This document shows positions 44,136 through 53,078 of a stretch of DNA of 64,000 nt, one piece after another. Position numbers and translations under genes: made by a program. The stretch comes from a virus. The notes under the pieces were generated by a model. That model made no database searches. It was given only the letters and a program-made list of their open reading frames with translations, and was not told where the DNA came from. Location: positions 1 through 64,000 of IMG/VR virus record IMGVR_UViG_3300023174_000140; one strand, 5' to 3'. Numbering within the stretch: position 1 is the stretch's first letter; each line of letters opens with the position of its first letter.

Positions 44136-44818
44136 TGAAATCTTCGAAAGCAAGTTTCGAGAGTAAAATTTCGGAGATAAATCAGGAAATTAATAAAAGA
44201 AAGCATAAGTGGAATCTAACTAGTTTAGCTTGGATGGACTTTAGTGATGTTTCTCAAATTCTGAGAATACATATATATAAAAAATGGAATCTATATGATC
44301 CTAAAAAGCCATTAGCTCCATGGATAAACAGAATCGTCAGCAATCAAATTAAAAATCTTATAAGAAATAACTATGGAAATTATTCGAGACCTTGTTTAAA
44401 ATGTGCAGCTGCAGAACAAGAAGATGGATGTAGCATATATGCTTCTCAATGTAGTAAATGCCCACTTTATGCAAAATGGGAAAAAAGCAAAAAATCAGCC
44501 CACAACATTAAGCTTCCAGTTGCTTTAGAAAATCATACTCAAGAAGTTCATAATATAATTGAAGATGAAATAGATATAGAAAAAACAGCTAAAAATATTC
44601 ATGCAAAAATGCAGCAAGTCCTTAAGCCTATTGAGTGGAAATTTTATGATTTATATTATATTCAACACAAATCTGAAGAAGATTCAGCAAAATCAATGGG
44701 ATATAAGACAACAGAAAAAAATAGAAAAATTGGATACAAACAAGTCAAGAATCTCAAAAAATCCATTATGATAAAAGTTAAGAAATATTTATATAATGGA
44801 GACATAGATATTCATTAA
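44135..44818 (+). CDS. sigma-factor-like protein with zinc-binding insert
   Basis: Residues 30-80 read like sigma region 2: LAWMDFSDVSQILRIHIYKKW, then PLAPWINRIVSNQIKNLIRNNYGN. Five cysteines (87, 90, 99, 106, 109) form a likely zinc insert. The C-terminal 70 residues (PIEWKFYDLYYIQHKSEEDSA, then a basic helix) fit a region 4-type helix-turn-helix. I recall similar proteins annotated as sigma factors in large phages. It is the best candidate for recognising the GTGTAAT late boxes. Alternative: an unrelated DNA-binding protein. Confidence 0.6.
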   Translation: MKSSKASFESKISEINQEINKRKHKWNLTSLAWMDFSDVSQILRIHIYKKWNLYDPKKPLAPWINRIVSNQIKNLIRNNYGNYSRPCLKCAAAEQEDGCSIYASQCSKCPLYAKWEKSKKSAHNIKLPVALENHTQEVHNIIEDEIDIEKTAKNIHAKMQQVLKPIEWKFYDLYYIQHKSEEDSAKSMGYKTTEKNRKIGYKQVKNLKKSIMIKVKKYLYNGDIDIH

Positions 44819-44819
44819 T

Positions 44820-45914
44820 ATGAGCGAAAATTTACCAGAGCTTACAGAAGAACAACAATTAAATCTATTGAATGAATGGAATAATCGAGTAGATAATCCA
44901 CCTTCATTAACTGAATTGGTTAAATTAGCTTTTGGTAGAGATGATCTTGATGGCAGAAGCAAAGAGGGTAAAGCTGTTAAACAATTCCTCGCAGCAAGAC
45001 AGATTAAACCACGAAAGAGTCACGAATATCAAGCTAAAGGTCTTATAGAATTAACAGAAGATCAAAAAGAATACATTAGCAATAATTGCGCTACAATGAC
45101 AGGAATTGAAATAGCTAAAATTTTATTTAAAAACGAATCATTAACAAATCTTTGCCAAGAAACTAGAAGCGTTCTTGATTATATGAAAACTATACCTAGT
45201 AATATCAAATATCTTAATGACGTAAATCAAAATGCTGCTACAGAAGTTTATAAAGCTCCGCGAAGCGAAGAAAGAATGATTGTCAAAATAAATAAATATA
45301 TATTAGATGGAATTGATAAAGAAAAGATTACTCCAAGACAAAAAAAAGAAATAAATTCTTTGATTGGTTATATGAATACTTATAGATTTACTCATCAAAT
45401 TAATCTTTATAGCGATGAAAATGATAGAGATCTTTTTGAAAGTAGTTTCGTTAGATATACTTATGATAAAAGTGATTTAACTCAAGAGGAAGTAGATCAA
45501 TATATTGTATTAGCTACAGAAGTAGTAATATCATCTAGCATTCAACAAACAATTACAGCATTACAAGATCAAATAGATATAGCGACTCAAGAAGATGGTA
45601 AAATTCCAATGGCAGTAGTAGAAGCTAGTAGCACAGCAAGAAAAGAGTACAATGACTGCGTTAATCGTCAACAAAAATTATTACAAGATCTTAAAGTTAA
45701 AAGAAGCGAAAGACTTAGTAAACAAGTTAAAGAAAACGCCAGTATCTTAAATCTTGTCGAAATGTGGAAGCAAGAAGAGTCAAGGCAAAAACTATTAAAA
45801 ATAGCAGAACTTAGAAAAAATAGTATTAAAAAAGAAATCGAACGACTTGGTTCAATGGAAGAATTAAAAGCTAGGATACTTGGAATATCAGAGGACGATA
45901 TTTTAAACGGATAA
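44820..45914 (+). CDS. hypothetical protein upstream of terminase (364 aa)
   Basis: All-helical. N-terminus (TEEQQLNLLNEWNNRVDNPPSLTE, then VKLAFGRDDLDGRSKEGKAVK) resembles a DNA-binding helix-turn-helix; C-terminal third is a coiled coil. Position two genes before the large terminase raises the possibility of a small terminase role, without direct evidence. Confidence 0.5.
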   Translation: MSENLPELTEEQQLNLLNEWNNRVDNPPSLTELVKLAFGRDDLDGRSKEGKAVKQFLAARQIKPRKSHEYQAKGLIELTEDQKEYISNNCATMTGIEIAKILFKNESLTNLCQETRSVLDYMKTIPSNIKYLNDVNQNAATEVYKAPRSEERMIVKINKYILDGIDKEKITPRQKKEINSLIGYMNTYRFTHQINLYSDENDRDLFESSFVRYTYDKSDLTQEEVDQYIVLATEVVISSSIQQTITALQDQIDIATQEDGKIPMAVVEASSTARKEYNDCVNRQQKLLQDLKVKRSERLSKQVKENASILNLVEMWKQEESRQKLLKIAELRKNSIKKEIERLGSMEELKARILGISEDDILNG

Positions 45915-45918
45915 ATTT

Positions 45919-46854
45919 ATGCCAGTTATATGTAAAGTAGATGGAAAAGAATTTCCAACCGAGAAGGCATTACACATGTCACTCAAGGGTTATGGTTTGA
46001 ATAAAGTTAAATATTATCAAACATATTTTGAAAGACGAGATTTACTAACAAATGAGCTTATTAATTTTAAGACTAAAGAGCAATATTTAAATAGCGATTT
46101 TAATGATAAGAATAATATGAAAAAATGGCTAAAGCAACAGCCAATTGAAAAAGCTCAAGAATATTGTAAGCAACTACTATCTAAAAGAAAAGATGATAAA
46201 AACTTAACCTATAGCCCTTCTCAAGTAGAGTTAAGAACTATTATGGCGCCATCTATACTTTTCTACAATAAAATATTTAATGATTATTATGATGTATGCT
46301 CAAGCCTAGGACTAGAGAATAGATTCATACATCCAAATAATATAATAGATCAATTTAAAAATAAATTAAATAAGAAATCAATTATCTATGTTGATACAAG
46401 AGAACAAAGTTGGTTAAAGTTTGATACAAAGTTTGAGATTAAGACTTTACCATTTGGAGATTATTCTTGCAGTAACGATAATTGTAAATGCTTTATAGAA
46501 AGAAAAAGTTTAAGTGATTTCATTAGCACATTAAGTGTTAAAAACTTTGATAGATTTAAAAATGAAATAGATCGAGCAAAGAAAAGTGGAGCATATTTGA
46601 TTGTTATAGTTGAAGAAAAATTATCTAACGCACTTAGTTTTCAATATCTTCCGCATATTAGCAAAAAAATTAAAGCAACTCCAGAATATATATTTCATAA
46701 TGTCAGAGAATTATTGCAAAACTATGATAACCTACAATTTTTATTTGTAGACGGAAGAGGAGAGATGACAAGAGTAATTGAATCTATTTTTACATCAAAT
46801 TGTTTTTATAGACAAGTAGATCTTCAATTAGCTTATGACCTAAAACTATTATGA
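45919..46854 (+). CDS. ERCC4-type nuclease
   Basis: The C-terminal half matches the ERCC4/XPF nuclease core: IIYVDTREQ (Asp159), LPFGDYSC (Asp181), CFIERKSLSDFISTL (Glu194-Arg-Lys196) and a later basic segment. These residues form the metal site for cutting branched DNA. The N-terminal 150 residues, with VDGKEFPTEKALHMSLKGYG, are probably a DNA-binding part. Next to terminase, it may resolve branched DNA before packaging, like T4 endonuclease VII. Overlaps TerL by ATGA. Confidence 0.8.
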   Translation: MPVICKVDGKEFPTEKALHMSLKGYGLNKVKYYQTYFERRDLLTNELINFKTKEQYLNSDFNDKNNMKKWLKQQPIEKAQEYCKQLLSKRKDDKNLTYSPSQVELRTIMAPSILFYNKIFNDYYDVCSSLGLENRFIHPNNIIDQFKNKLNKKSIIYVDTREQSWLKFDTKFEIKTLPFGDYSCSNDNCKCFIERKSLSDFISTLSVKNFDRFKNEIDRAKKSGAYLIVIVEEKLSNALSFQYLPHISKKIKATPEYIFHNVRELLQNYDNLQFLFVDGRGEMTRVIESIFTSNCFYRQVDLQLAYDLKLL

Positions 46855-48695
46855 TATACTCTCCAGATAAATATAAAAAAGATTATCCAGACATTAATAC
46901 AGAATTAATGAATCTTAAAGGTATTCTTAACGATAAAGATGCAAAAATATCTCTTGCTAAATTTTTAAGAGCCAATTTAGGATTTACTACTGAACTTATA
47001 AGTGGTATCAAATTAGCTCCGTATCAAGAAATTCATCTTAAGGGTTTATTAAATAGAAACTTTAGTATGTGCGTATTTGGTCGAGGTTGTGGTAAGAGTT
47101 TTATCGCAAGCGTATTTTGTTTTCTTCAATGCGTTTTTGAGCCTAATACTAAAATTCTAATTGCAGGGCCAACTTTTCGAACAGCTAGATTCATATTTAA
47201 TAATCTAGAAAAAATTGTAAATAGTAAAGGCGCAGAACTTCTTCAACAAGCTTTTGGTTCAAAAAGCAAAAGAAATGATCAATATGAATGGTCGATTAAT
47301 GGTGGAAGCATTGTAGCTATTCCTTTAAGTGGAGAAAAGATTCGAGGATTTCGCGCTAACGTATTAGTGCTTGACGAGTTCCTTTTGTTGTCAGAGGATA
47401 TTGTTAAAACTGTATTGATGCCATTCTTGGTTGCCCCACAAAATATGAAAGAAAGAATGGAGATTAGAGAAATGGAAGACACTTTAATACGAGAGGGAGC
47501 AATGAAAGAAGAAGATCGAATGGTTTTTGAAAATAACAGTAAAATGATAGCTCTTTCTTCTGCAAGTTACACATTTGAGAATCTTTATAAAACGTACAAC
47601 GAATGGATAGAAAAAATTTATTCAAAAGAAGCCACAGAAGCATCTTATTTCGTATCTCAATTAAGTTATGAAGCTTTACCACTAGAGATGATAGATAAAA
47701 CAATTATTGAAGAAGCTCAAAACGGTGGATCAAGTCATAGTAGTTTCTTAAGAGAATATTGCGCAAGATTTATTGATGGTAGTGATAGTTATTTTAGCGC
47801 TAAAAAGATGGAAGACTGCACGATTCCAAATGGTCAATCTCCACATACTTTAATGAAAGGGATTCCTGGAAAAAAATATATTCTTGGTATTGATCCTAAT
47901 ATGAGCGATAGCCCTAATGCAGATTATTTTGCCATGGCAGTAATGGAGATTGATGAAGAAACTAAAACTGGCACATTAGTTCATACTTATGCTGGATTAG
48001 GAAACTTAAAAAATCATGTTAATTACTTATATTATATTATGACTAATTTTAATATTGTATTTATGATTTTGGATAACGCTGGCGCAGATGTATTTCTTTC
48101 TGCTTGTAATCAATCTGAATTATTTAAAAGCAATAATTTAATAATCAATACTTTTGAATTTAACTCTGATCTAGAAGGAGTAGACTATGATCAAGAAATT
48201 AGAAAAATTAGAAATAATTATAATTTAGAATCCAAGAAAATAGCTTTTAACCAAGTCTTTACAAGCAACTTTATTCGTAAAGCTAACGAGCATCTACAAG
48301 CATCTATTGATTATAAAAAAATATGGTTCGCTAGTAAAACTTGTGCAAATGATAGCTTTTTTGAATCTCAGTTTAATCAAAATATACCAATAGATTTAAT
48401 GAAAACAGAGGAAAAGAAAGATTGGTCTACTCTAGACTTTATTGAAAATCAGGATGACTTTATATATCAAACTAAAAAACAATGTACCCTAGTAGAGCAT
48501 TCATCTACCGCTAGAGGTACACAATCATTTGATTTACCTCAACACTTAAAAAGAAGTTCTTCAGCGAATAAAGCTAGAAAAGATAATTATTCTGCACTTT
48601 TATTAGTAAATTGGGGTTTAAAGTGCTATAATGATATAATAAACGCACCAAAAGAAGAAATATCACAGACTTTCACCCCAATAATGATAAAATAA
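46851..48695 (+). CDS. terL: terminase large subunit
   Basis: ATPase domain with Walker A FGRGCGKS (76-83) and Walker B VLVLDE (171-176), then an SAS motif (SSAS, about 236). The nuclease domain has ILGIDPN (Asp348), FMILDNAGAD (Asp408, Asp413). At 614 aa it matches T4-type large terminases. It drives DNA into the prohead and cuts the concatemer. Starts by ATGA overlap with the nuclease gene; ends 1 base-pair cluster before the portal promoter. Firm call. Confidence 0.92.
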   Translation: MIYSPDKYKKDYPDINTELMNLKGILNDKDAKISLAKFLRANLGFTTELISGIKLAPYQEIHLKGLLNRNFSMCVFGRGCGKSFIASVFCFLQCVFEPNTKILIAGPTFRTARFIFNNLEKIVNSKGAELLQQAFGSKSKRNDQYEWSINGGSIVAIPLSGEKIRGFRANVLVLDEFLLLSEDIVKTVLMPFLVAPQNMKERMEIREMEDTLIREGAMKEEDRMVFENNSKMIALSSASYTFENLYKTYNEWIEKIYSKEATEASYFVSQLSYEALPLEMIDKTIIEEAQNGGSSHSSFLREYCARFIDGSDSYFSAKKMEDCTIPNGQSPHTLMKGIPGKKYILGIDPNMSDSPNADYFAMAVMEIDEETKTGTLVHTYAGLGNLKNHVNYLYYIMTNFNIVFMILDNAGADVFLSACNQSELFKSNNLIINTFEFNSDLEGVDYDQEIRKIRNNYNLESKKIAFNQVFTSNFIRKANEHLQASIDYKKIWFASKTCANDSFFESQFNQNIPIDLMKTEEKKDWSTLDFIENQDDFIYQTKKQCTLVEHSSTARGTQSFDLPQHLKRSSSANKARKDNYSALLLVNWGLKCYNDIINAPKEEISQTFTPIMIK

Positions 48696-48702
48696 GTGTA
48701 AT
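48696..48702 (+). promoter_or_regulatory. late GTGTAAT box
   Basis: 12 bases to the ATG at 48715; longer than usual. Confidence 0.55.
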
Positions 48703-48714
48703 ATCTTTAAATAA

Positions 48715-50655
48715 ATGAGTAAAAAAAATAAAATCCATCAAGTTGAAGCATCTATAGCTATACCAAAAGAAGAAGCAACACCATTAATGGTATATGGATC
48801 TGATTCTTCTAGCGCCAAAAGAGCTAAAATATCTGAAATTAGAGCCAATACAACCTCAACAAGAAGAAACGCTGCGTCCACCATAGAAAGAACTAATAGA
48901 TTCACTAATATTGATACAGGATTAATTCCTTTTAGATATTCTAATTATGTAAAAAATCTTTCAACTTTAGATGTTAGAGATGCTATTATTTTATGCCAAA
49001 AGGCTTATTATAATGTAGCTATTTTCAGAAATACAATTGATTTAATGACAGAATTTTCTGATAGTCCAATTTACTTAACTGGCGGAAGTCAAAAGTCAAG
49101 AGAATTTTTTGAAGCATATTTCAAAAAAATTAATTTAGCAAGTTTTCAAGATCAATTTTTTAGAGAATATTATAGAAGTGGGAATGTATTTACTTATAGA
49201 TTTGATACTTCTTTGAGCAGCGAGCAACTATTAAAAATAACACAAACTTTTGGTTCAAAATTAAAATCCATAGCTCAAGATGGAGATATTAAAATTCCAG
49301 CAAGATATACTATAATTAATCCAGCAGATGTTTATGTTGGTGGCACAGTAAATTATTCTTTTAATACATATTATAAATTATTGAGTGATTACGAATTAGA
49401 AAGATTAAGAGACCCAAAAACTGATGAGGATATAGAAGTATACAATTCTATGCCAGATATTGTTAAAGAACAAATAAAAAATAAAGGAAATTCTTATATT
49501 CTAATGCCATTAGATAGAACCAAATTAGCGGCAGTTTTTTATAAGAAGCAAGATTACGAACCACTTTCCATTCCAATGGGATTCCCAGTACTTGATGATA
49601 TCAACTGGAAACTTGAAATGAAGAAGATGGATATGGCCGTTACAAGAACAACCCAACAAGCAGTTCTTCTTGTAACAATGGGAACTGATCCAGAAAAAGG
49701 TGGAGTTAATCAAAAAAATCTTCAGGCTATGCAACAATTATTTGAGAACCAAAGCGTTGGTAGAGTTCTAATCGCAGATTATACAACTAAAGCAGAATTT
49801 GTAATTCCAGATATTGGAAATCTTATTGGGCCTCAAAAGTATGAAGTAGTAGATCGTGATATTCAAATTGGATTGAATAATATTCTTATTGGTAATGAAA
49901 AATTTGCAAATACAAGCATCAAGGTTCAAGTGTTTGTTCAAAGATTAAAGCAAGCTAGAGAAGTATTCATCAATGAATTCTTAATTCCAGAAATTAGAAG
50001 AATGAGTAAAGATATTGGCTTTAAGAATTTTCCAACTCCAACCTTCCAAGATATAGACATCAAAGATGATGTTCAATATTCTAGAATTTATAATAGGCTA
50101 GTTGAATTAGGAGTATTAACCGCAGAAGAAGGATTAGCTGCAATTGAAACTGGAAGATTACCAACCCAAGAAGAATCTCTAGAATCTCAAAGGAAATTTA
50201 AAGAATTAAGAAACGAAGGTCTTTATCAACCGCTTATTGGCGGATCAACTCCTCAAGCAGGAAGACCAGCTGGTACAACTGGAATACCTCAAAGCACAAA
50301 AAATGTAAGTCCAATTGGTAAAAAACCAACTCAAACTAAAGCTAATTTTTCAATAACAAAAATTAAAGAGAATATTCTAGCTATTCAAACTCTAGAAGAA
50401 GAAGTAAAATCTGCAGTTAGAAAGAAGTTTAATGTTAAAAAATTAAGCAATCAACAAAAGGAAAATGCAGAAAAGATATCTGAAATTATCATAGCTAACG
50501 AAAATCCAGAAAATTGGGTATCTAAAATTGAAGAATACATAGAAAAACCATTTGATAAAAATCAAGATAATCTCAACGAAATACAAGAAATAGCAGCACA
50601 ACATCAAGTAACTGAATATTTAGCTAGTATATTATATCACAGTAAATTTAATTAA
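48715..50655 (+). CDS. portal protein
   Basis: Position after TerL, length (646 aa) and motifs support portal: IDLMTEFSDSPIYL, FFEAYFKKINLASFQDQFFREYYRSGNVF, LNPADVYVGG-like and a QQAVLLVTMG central segment, then QTRxxxNE-type clip/wing helices (EVFINEFLIPEI). Residues 490-560 form a low-complexity linker with a TGIPQSTK stretch, and the C-terminus is helical. It forms the ring through which DNA enters the head. Firm by context, good by sequence. Confidence 0.85.
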   Translation: MSKKNKIHQVEASIAIPKEEATPLMVYGSDSSSAKRAKISEIRANTTSTRRNAASTIERTNRFTNIDTGLIPFRYSNYVKNLSTLDVRDAIILCQKAYYNVAIFRNTIDLMTEFSDSPIYLTGGSQKSREFFEAYFKKINLASFQDQFFREYYRSGNVFTYRFDTSLSSEQLLKITQTFGSKLKSIAQDGDIKIPARYTIINPADVYVGGTVNYSFNTYYKLLSDYELERLRDPKTDEDIEVYNSMPDIVKEQIKNKGNSYILMPLDRTKLAAVFYKKQDYEPLSIPMGFPVLDDINWKLEMKKMDMAVTRTTQQAVLLVTMGTDPEKGGVNQKNLQAMQQLFENQSVGRVLIADYTTKAEFVIPDIGNLIGPQKYEVVDRDIQIGLNNILIGNEKFANTSIKVQVFVQRLKQAREVFINEFLIPEIRRMSKDIGFKNFPTPTFQDIDIKDDVQYSRIYNRLVELGVLTAEEGLAAIETGRLPTQEESLESQRKFKELRNEGLYQPLIGGSTPQAGRPAGTTGIPQSTKNVSPIGKKPTQTKANFSITKIKENILAIQTLEEEVKSAVRKKFNVKKLSNQQKENAEKISEIIIANENPENWVSKIEEYIEKPFDKNQDNLNEIQEIAAQHQVTEYLASILYHSKFN

Positions 50656-50659
50656 TTTT

Positions 50660-50666
50660 GTGTAAT
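50660..50666 (+). promoter_or_regulatory. late GTGTAAT box
   Basis: 8 bases to the ATG at 50675. Confidence 0.65.
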
Positions 50667-50674
50667 TTTATTAA

Positions 50675-50983
50675 ATGCGTACATTTAATGGATTACAAGT
50701 ATTTACTACTCAACTGACTAATTCTGGACAATTAGATCTTAGATATATTAGAATTACTGGAAACCAAGACGTACAAAATTTAAAAACTTTTAATGATGGT
50801 TTAGTTTTATCTAAAAATAATTCAGTTAGTATACCAAGCTCTTCAAATCCTGTCTCTAGTCCAGTCGGAGTAACTGGGCAGATGATATTTTCATCTCCTC
50901 ATATTTACATATGCACACAAGTAGATCAACCTAACAACTTGTATACTTGGAAAAGACTAATGATACAGGATTTTCCATTATGA
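50675..50983 (+). CDS. small fibre-type protein (102 aa)
   Basis: Begins MRTFNGLQVFTTQLTNSGQL, nearly identical to the start of the gene at 52790. It ends in a GxTGQMIF...YICTQ segment related to a module shared by several neighbours. Likely a fibre or baseplate part. Confidence 0.55.
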   Translation: MRTFNGLQVFTTQLTNSGQLDLRYIRITGNQDVQNLKTFNDGLVLSKNNSVSIPSSSNPVSSPVGVTGQMIFSSPHIYICTQVDQPNNLYTWKRLMIQDFPL

Positions 50984-52725
50984 GCTTAAAATCAGTCCAA
51001 ACATACGAAGTTGGCGCTAATGGAGTTCTTAAACCAGTTCCTAATCTTGTATTTCAAACAGATGGTTGTGGTAATACAATTTTAGGAGGATCATGTTCTG
51101 ATCTAATAGATGTAAGCAATATAAGCGTTGATGGTTCTGGAAAATTCCTAGGTTTCGTTGATTATAATATATCTGCTGTAATTGTTGGAGGGGCATGTAA
51201 TGTTAGTAATAATGCTGGGGCTTCTTTTATAGGAGCTGGACAAAATAATTTTATAACTGGTTCTACATGTGCTCTTTATTTTACTGATCCCATATACGGA
51301 TACAGTCCTAGTTGTTACATTCATGGTTCAAGAAGTTTTATTGGCGGTGGAACAAATAATTCTGTATGTAGTGCAAAATCAGTAATAGTTGGTGGACATA
51401 ATAACAGCATAAAAGGAACAACCTGCGCTCAGATGCAACAAGGTTACCCATACAACATTCAATATCCAGGAACAATAACAGGTGAATATCCAGATACTCA
51501 GACTGTATTTGGTACGTCTAATTTTGGTATTATATGCAGTGGTCCTGGATACAATGGAATAGTTGGTGGAAAAAATAATTCCATTGATGCAATTTTTTCA
51601 ATTATTGGCGGAGGTTTAAATAATAAAATTATTTCAGAAAGAGAAAGGGTAACATATTATAATAACGGAACACTTCCTATTAATGGTAATTTAAGTGGAC
51701 AATTTAATTTTATTGGTGGAGGAGAAAATATTTTAATAAACAATTCTTGCCATTCTGCAATATTAGGAGGAAAAAATAATTCAATTGATAAAAGCAATAG
51801 TTCTGTATTAGTAGGTGGATGTTGTAATTTAATAACTGGAGTTCCAAGAGGACCTGGTGGTGGAGCTAATTTGTCAAGACTTCCTGGTTCCAATGATACT
51901 TTAGTAGGGGGATTCCGTAACTGTATTATTACAACCGCTGGCTACGGGAGTAATCAGTTTATTGGTGGAGGAGCATGTAATATTTCTTCTGGAGTTTATG
52001 GGAGCGTAATTATTGGAGGAATGAATAATATTAGCAAGAGTAGTGAAGCTTTTATATTTGATTCTGACTCAGTTAATGTTATACTTGGAGGATCTTGTAA
52101 TTCAATTTCTGGAGGACAAAATGTAATTTTTGGAGGTCTTTTTAATAAAATAACTTCAAATTGTTGTTCATCAATTATAGGTGGAAATTGTAATACTATA
52201 ACAAGTAATTGTGCATCTATTGTAGGCGGCTTTCGTAATAATGTTTCTCATCTTGGAGCAGTATTAATCGGAGATTATACTTCTAGAACTAAAACTTCAG
52301 CAGGAAATCATACTCTTTCTTTAGATTTTGCATCTGGAATACTTTTAAGATCTGAATGTGTGCCATTAACTCACACAAGCAATGGATATAGTGGGCAAAT
52401 TAGTTTTGATAAAGATTATTTTTATAGACATAATGGTGATTATTGGACAAAAACACCAATGCTAACTGGATCTGGATCACAAATAATAATACAAAACCAA
52501 GGGTCCAATCAAAGCATAGCTTCTATATTAAATTTTTCTGGAAATGGAGTATCAACTTATACAGTTGGATCAATTGCTACGATTATAATAAGCGGAACAT
52601 CTTTTGCAAATCCACCCGCAAATTTTAATAGCCCTGGTACTCTTGGGCAGATTGCATATGATGCTAATTATCACTATAGACATAACGGAACAAATTGGAC
52701 AAGAACAGCAATGTCCATTTGGTAA
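50980..52725 (+). CDS. beta-helix fibre with GG-N repeats and C-terminal module (581 aa)
   Basis: ATGA overlap sets the start at 50980. About fifteen repeats of the form S-x-IIGG-x-NNSI (for example SAILGGKNNSI, QFIGGGACNIS, NVILGGSCNSI, ASIVGGFRNNV) indicate a left-handed beta-roll like the YadA head, which is trimeric. Cysteines recur beside the GG turn. The end has two copies of a GQI-x-Y-x-Y-x-HNG-W module. Likely a trimeric tail fibre/adhesin. Confidence 0.6.
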   Translation: MSLKSVQTYEVGANGVLKPVPNLVFQTDGCGNTILGGSCSDLIDVSNISVDGSGKFLGFVDYNISAVIVGGACNVSNNAGASFIGAGQNNFITGSTCALYFTDPIYGYSPSCYIHGSRSFIGGGTNNSVCSAKSVIVGGHNNSIKGTTCAQMQQGYPYNIQYPGTITGEYPDTQTVFGTSNFGIICSGPGYNGIVGGKNNSIDAIFSIIGGGLNNKIISERERVTYYNNGTLPINGNLSGQFNFIGGGENILINNSCHSAILGGKNNSIDKSNSSVLVGGCCNLITGVPRGPGGGANLSRLPGSNDTLVGGFRNCIITTAGYGSNQFIGGGACNISSGVYGSVIIGGMNNISKSSEAFIFDSDSVNVILGGSCNSISGGQNVIFGGLFNKITSNCCSSIIGGNCNTITSNCASIVGGFRNNVSHLGAVLIGDYTSRTKTSAGNHTLSLDFASGILLRSECVPLTHTSNGYSGQISFDKDYFYRHNGDYWTKTPMLTGSGSQIIIQNQGSNQSIASILNFSGNGVSTYTVGSIATIIISGTSFANPPANFNSPGTLGQIAYDANYHYRHNGTNWTRTAMSIW

Positions 52726-52743
52726 AGTTTAATAAAAATAATA

Positions 52744-52765
52744 GTGTAATCCTTTCTAAGGATAA
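52744..52765 (+). promoter_or_regulatory. late box with hairpin at the start of transcript
   Basis: GTGTAAT directly followed by the hairpin ATCCTT-TCT-AAGGAT. Confidence 0.5.
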
Positions 52766-52775
52766 TTTATTTCGA

Positions 52776-52782
52776 GTGTAAT
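52776..52782 (+). promoter_or_regulatory. late GTGTAAT box
   Basis: 7 bases to the ATG at 52790. Confidence 0.7.
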
Positions 52783-52789
52783 ATATTTT

Positions 52790-53077
52790 ATGCGTACGTT
52801 TAATGGATTACAAATATTTACTTCACAGCTTACTAATTCTGGGCAATTAGACGCTAGATACGTAACTTTAAATACGAACCAAACTATAACTGGATTAAAA
52901 ACTTTAAAAAGTGATTTAATTTTTCAACCAAGCTATGTACCTTCTAATCCTAATTCTCCAGGATATAGCGGACAAATAGCCTTTAATAGAGATTATCTTT
53001 TTATTTGTGTTAGCGGAAATGGAATCAATGGAGATTGGAGATCTACACCAATTGCTACAAATTGGGCTTTAAACTAA
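52790..53077 (+). CDS. small fibre-type protein, paralogue of 50675 (95 aa)
   Basis: MRTFNGLQIFTSQLTNSGQLDARY duplicates the 50675 gene start. C-terminus has the GYSGQIAFNRDYLFICVSGNG module. Second copy of the same arrangement: small protein, then large protein. Confidence 0.6.
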   Translation: MRTFNGLQIFTSQLTNSGQLDARYVTLNTNQTITGLKTLKSDLIFQPSYVPSNPNSPGYSGQIAFNRDYLFICVSGNGINGDWRSTPIATNWALN

Positions 53078-53078
53078 T

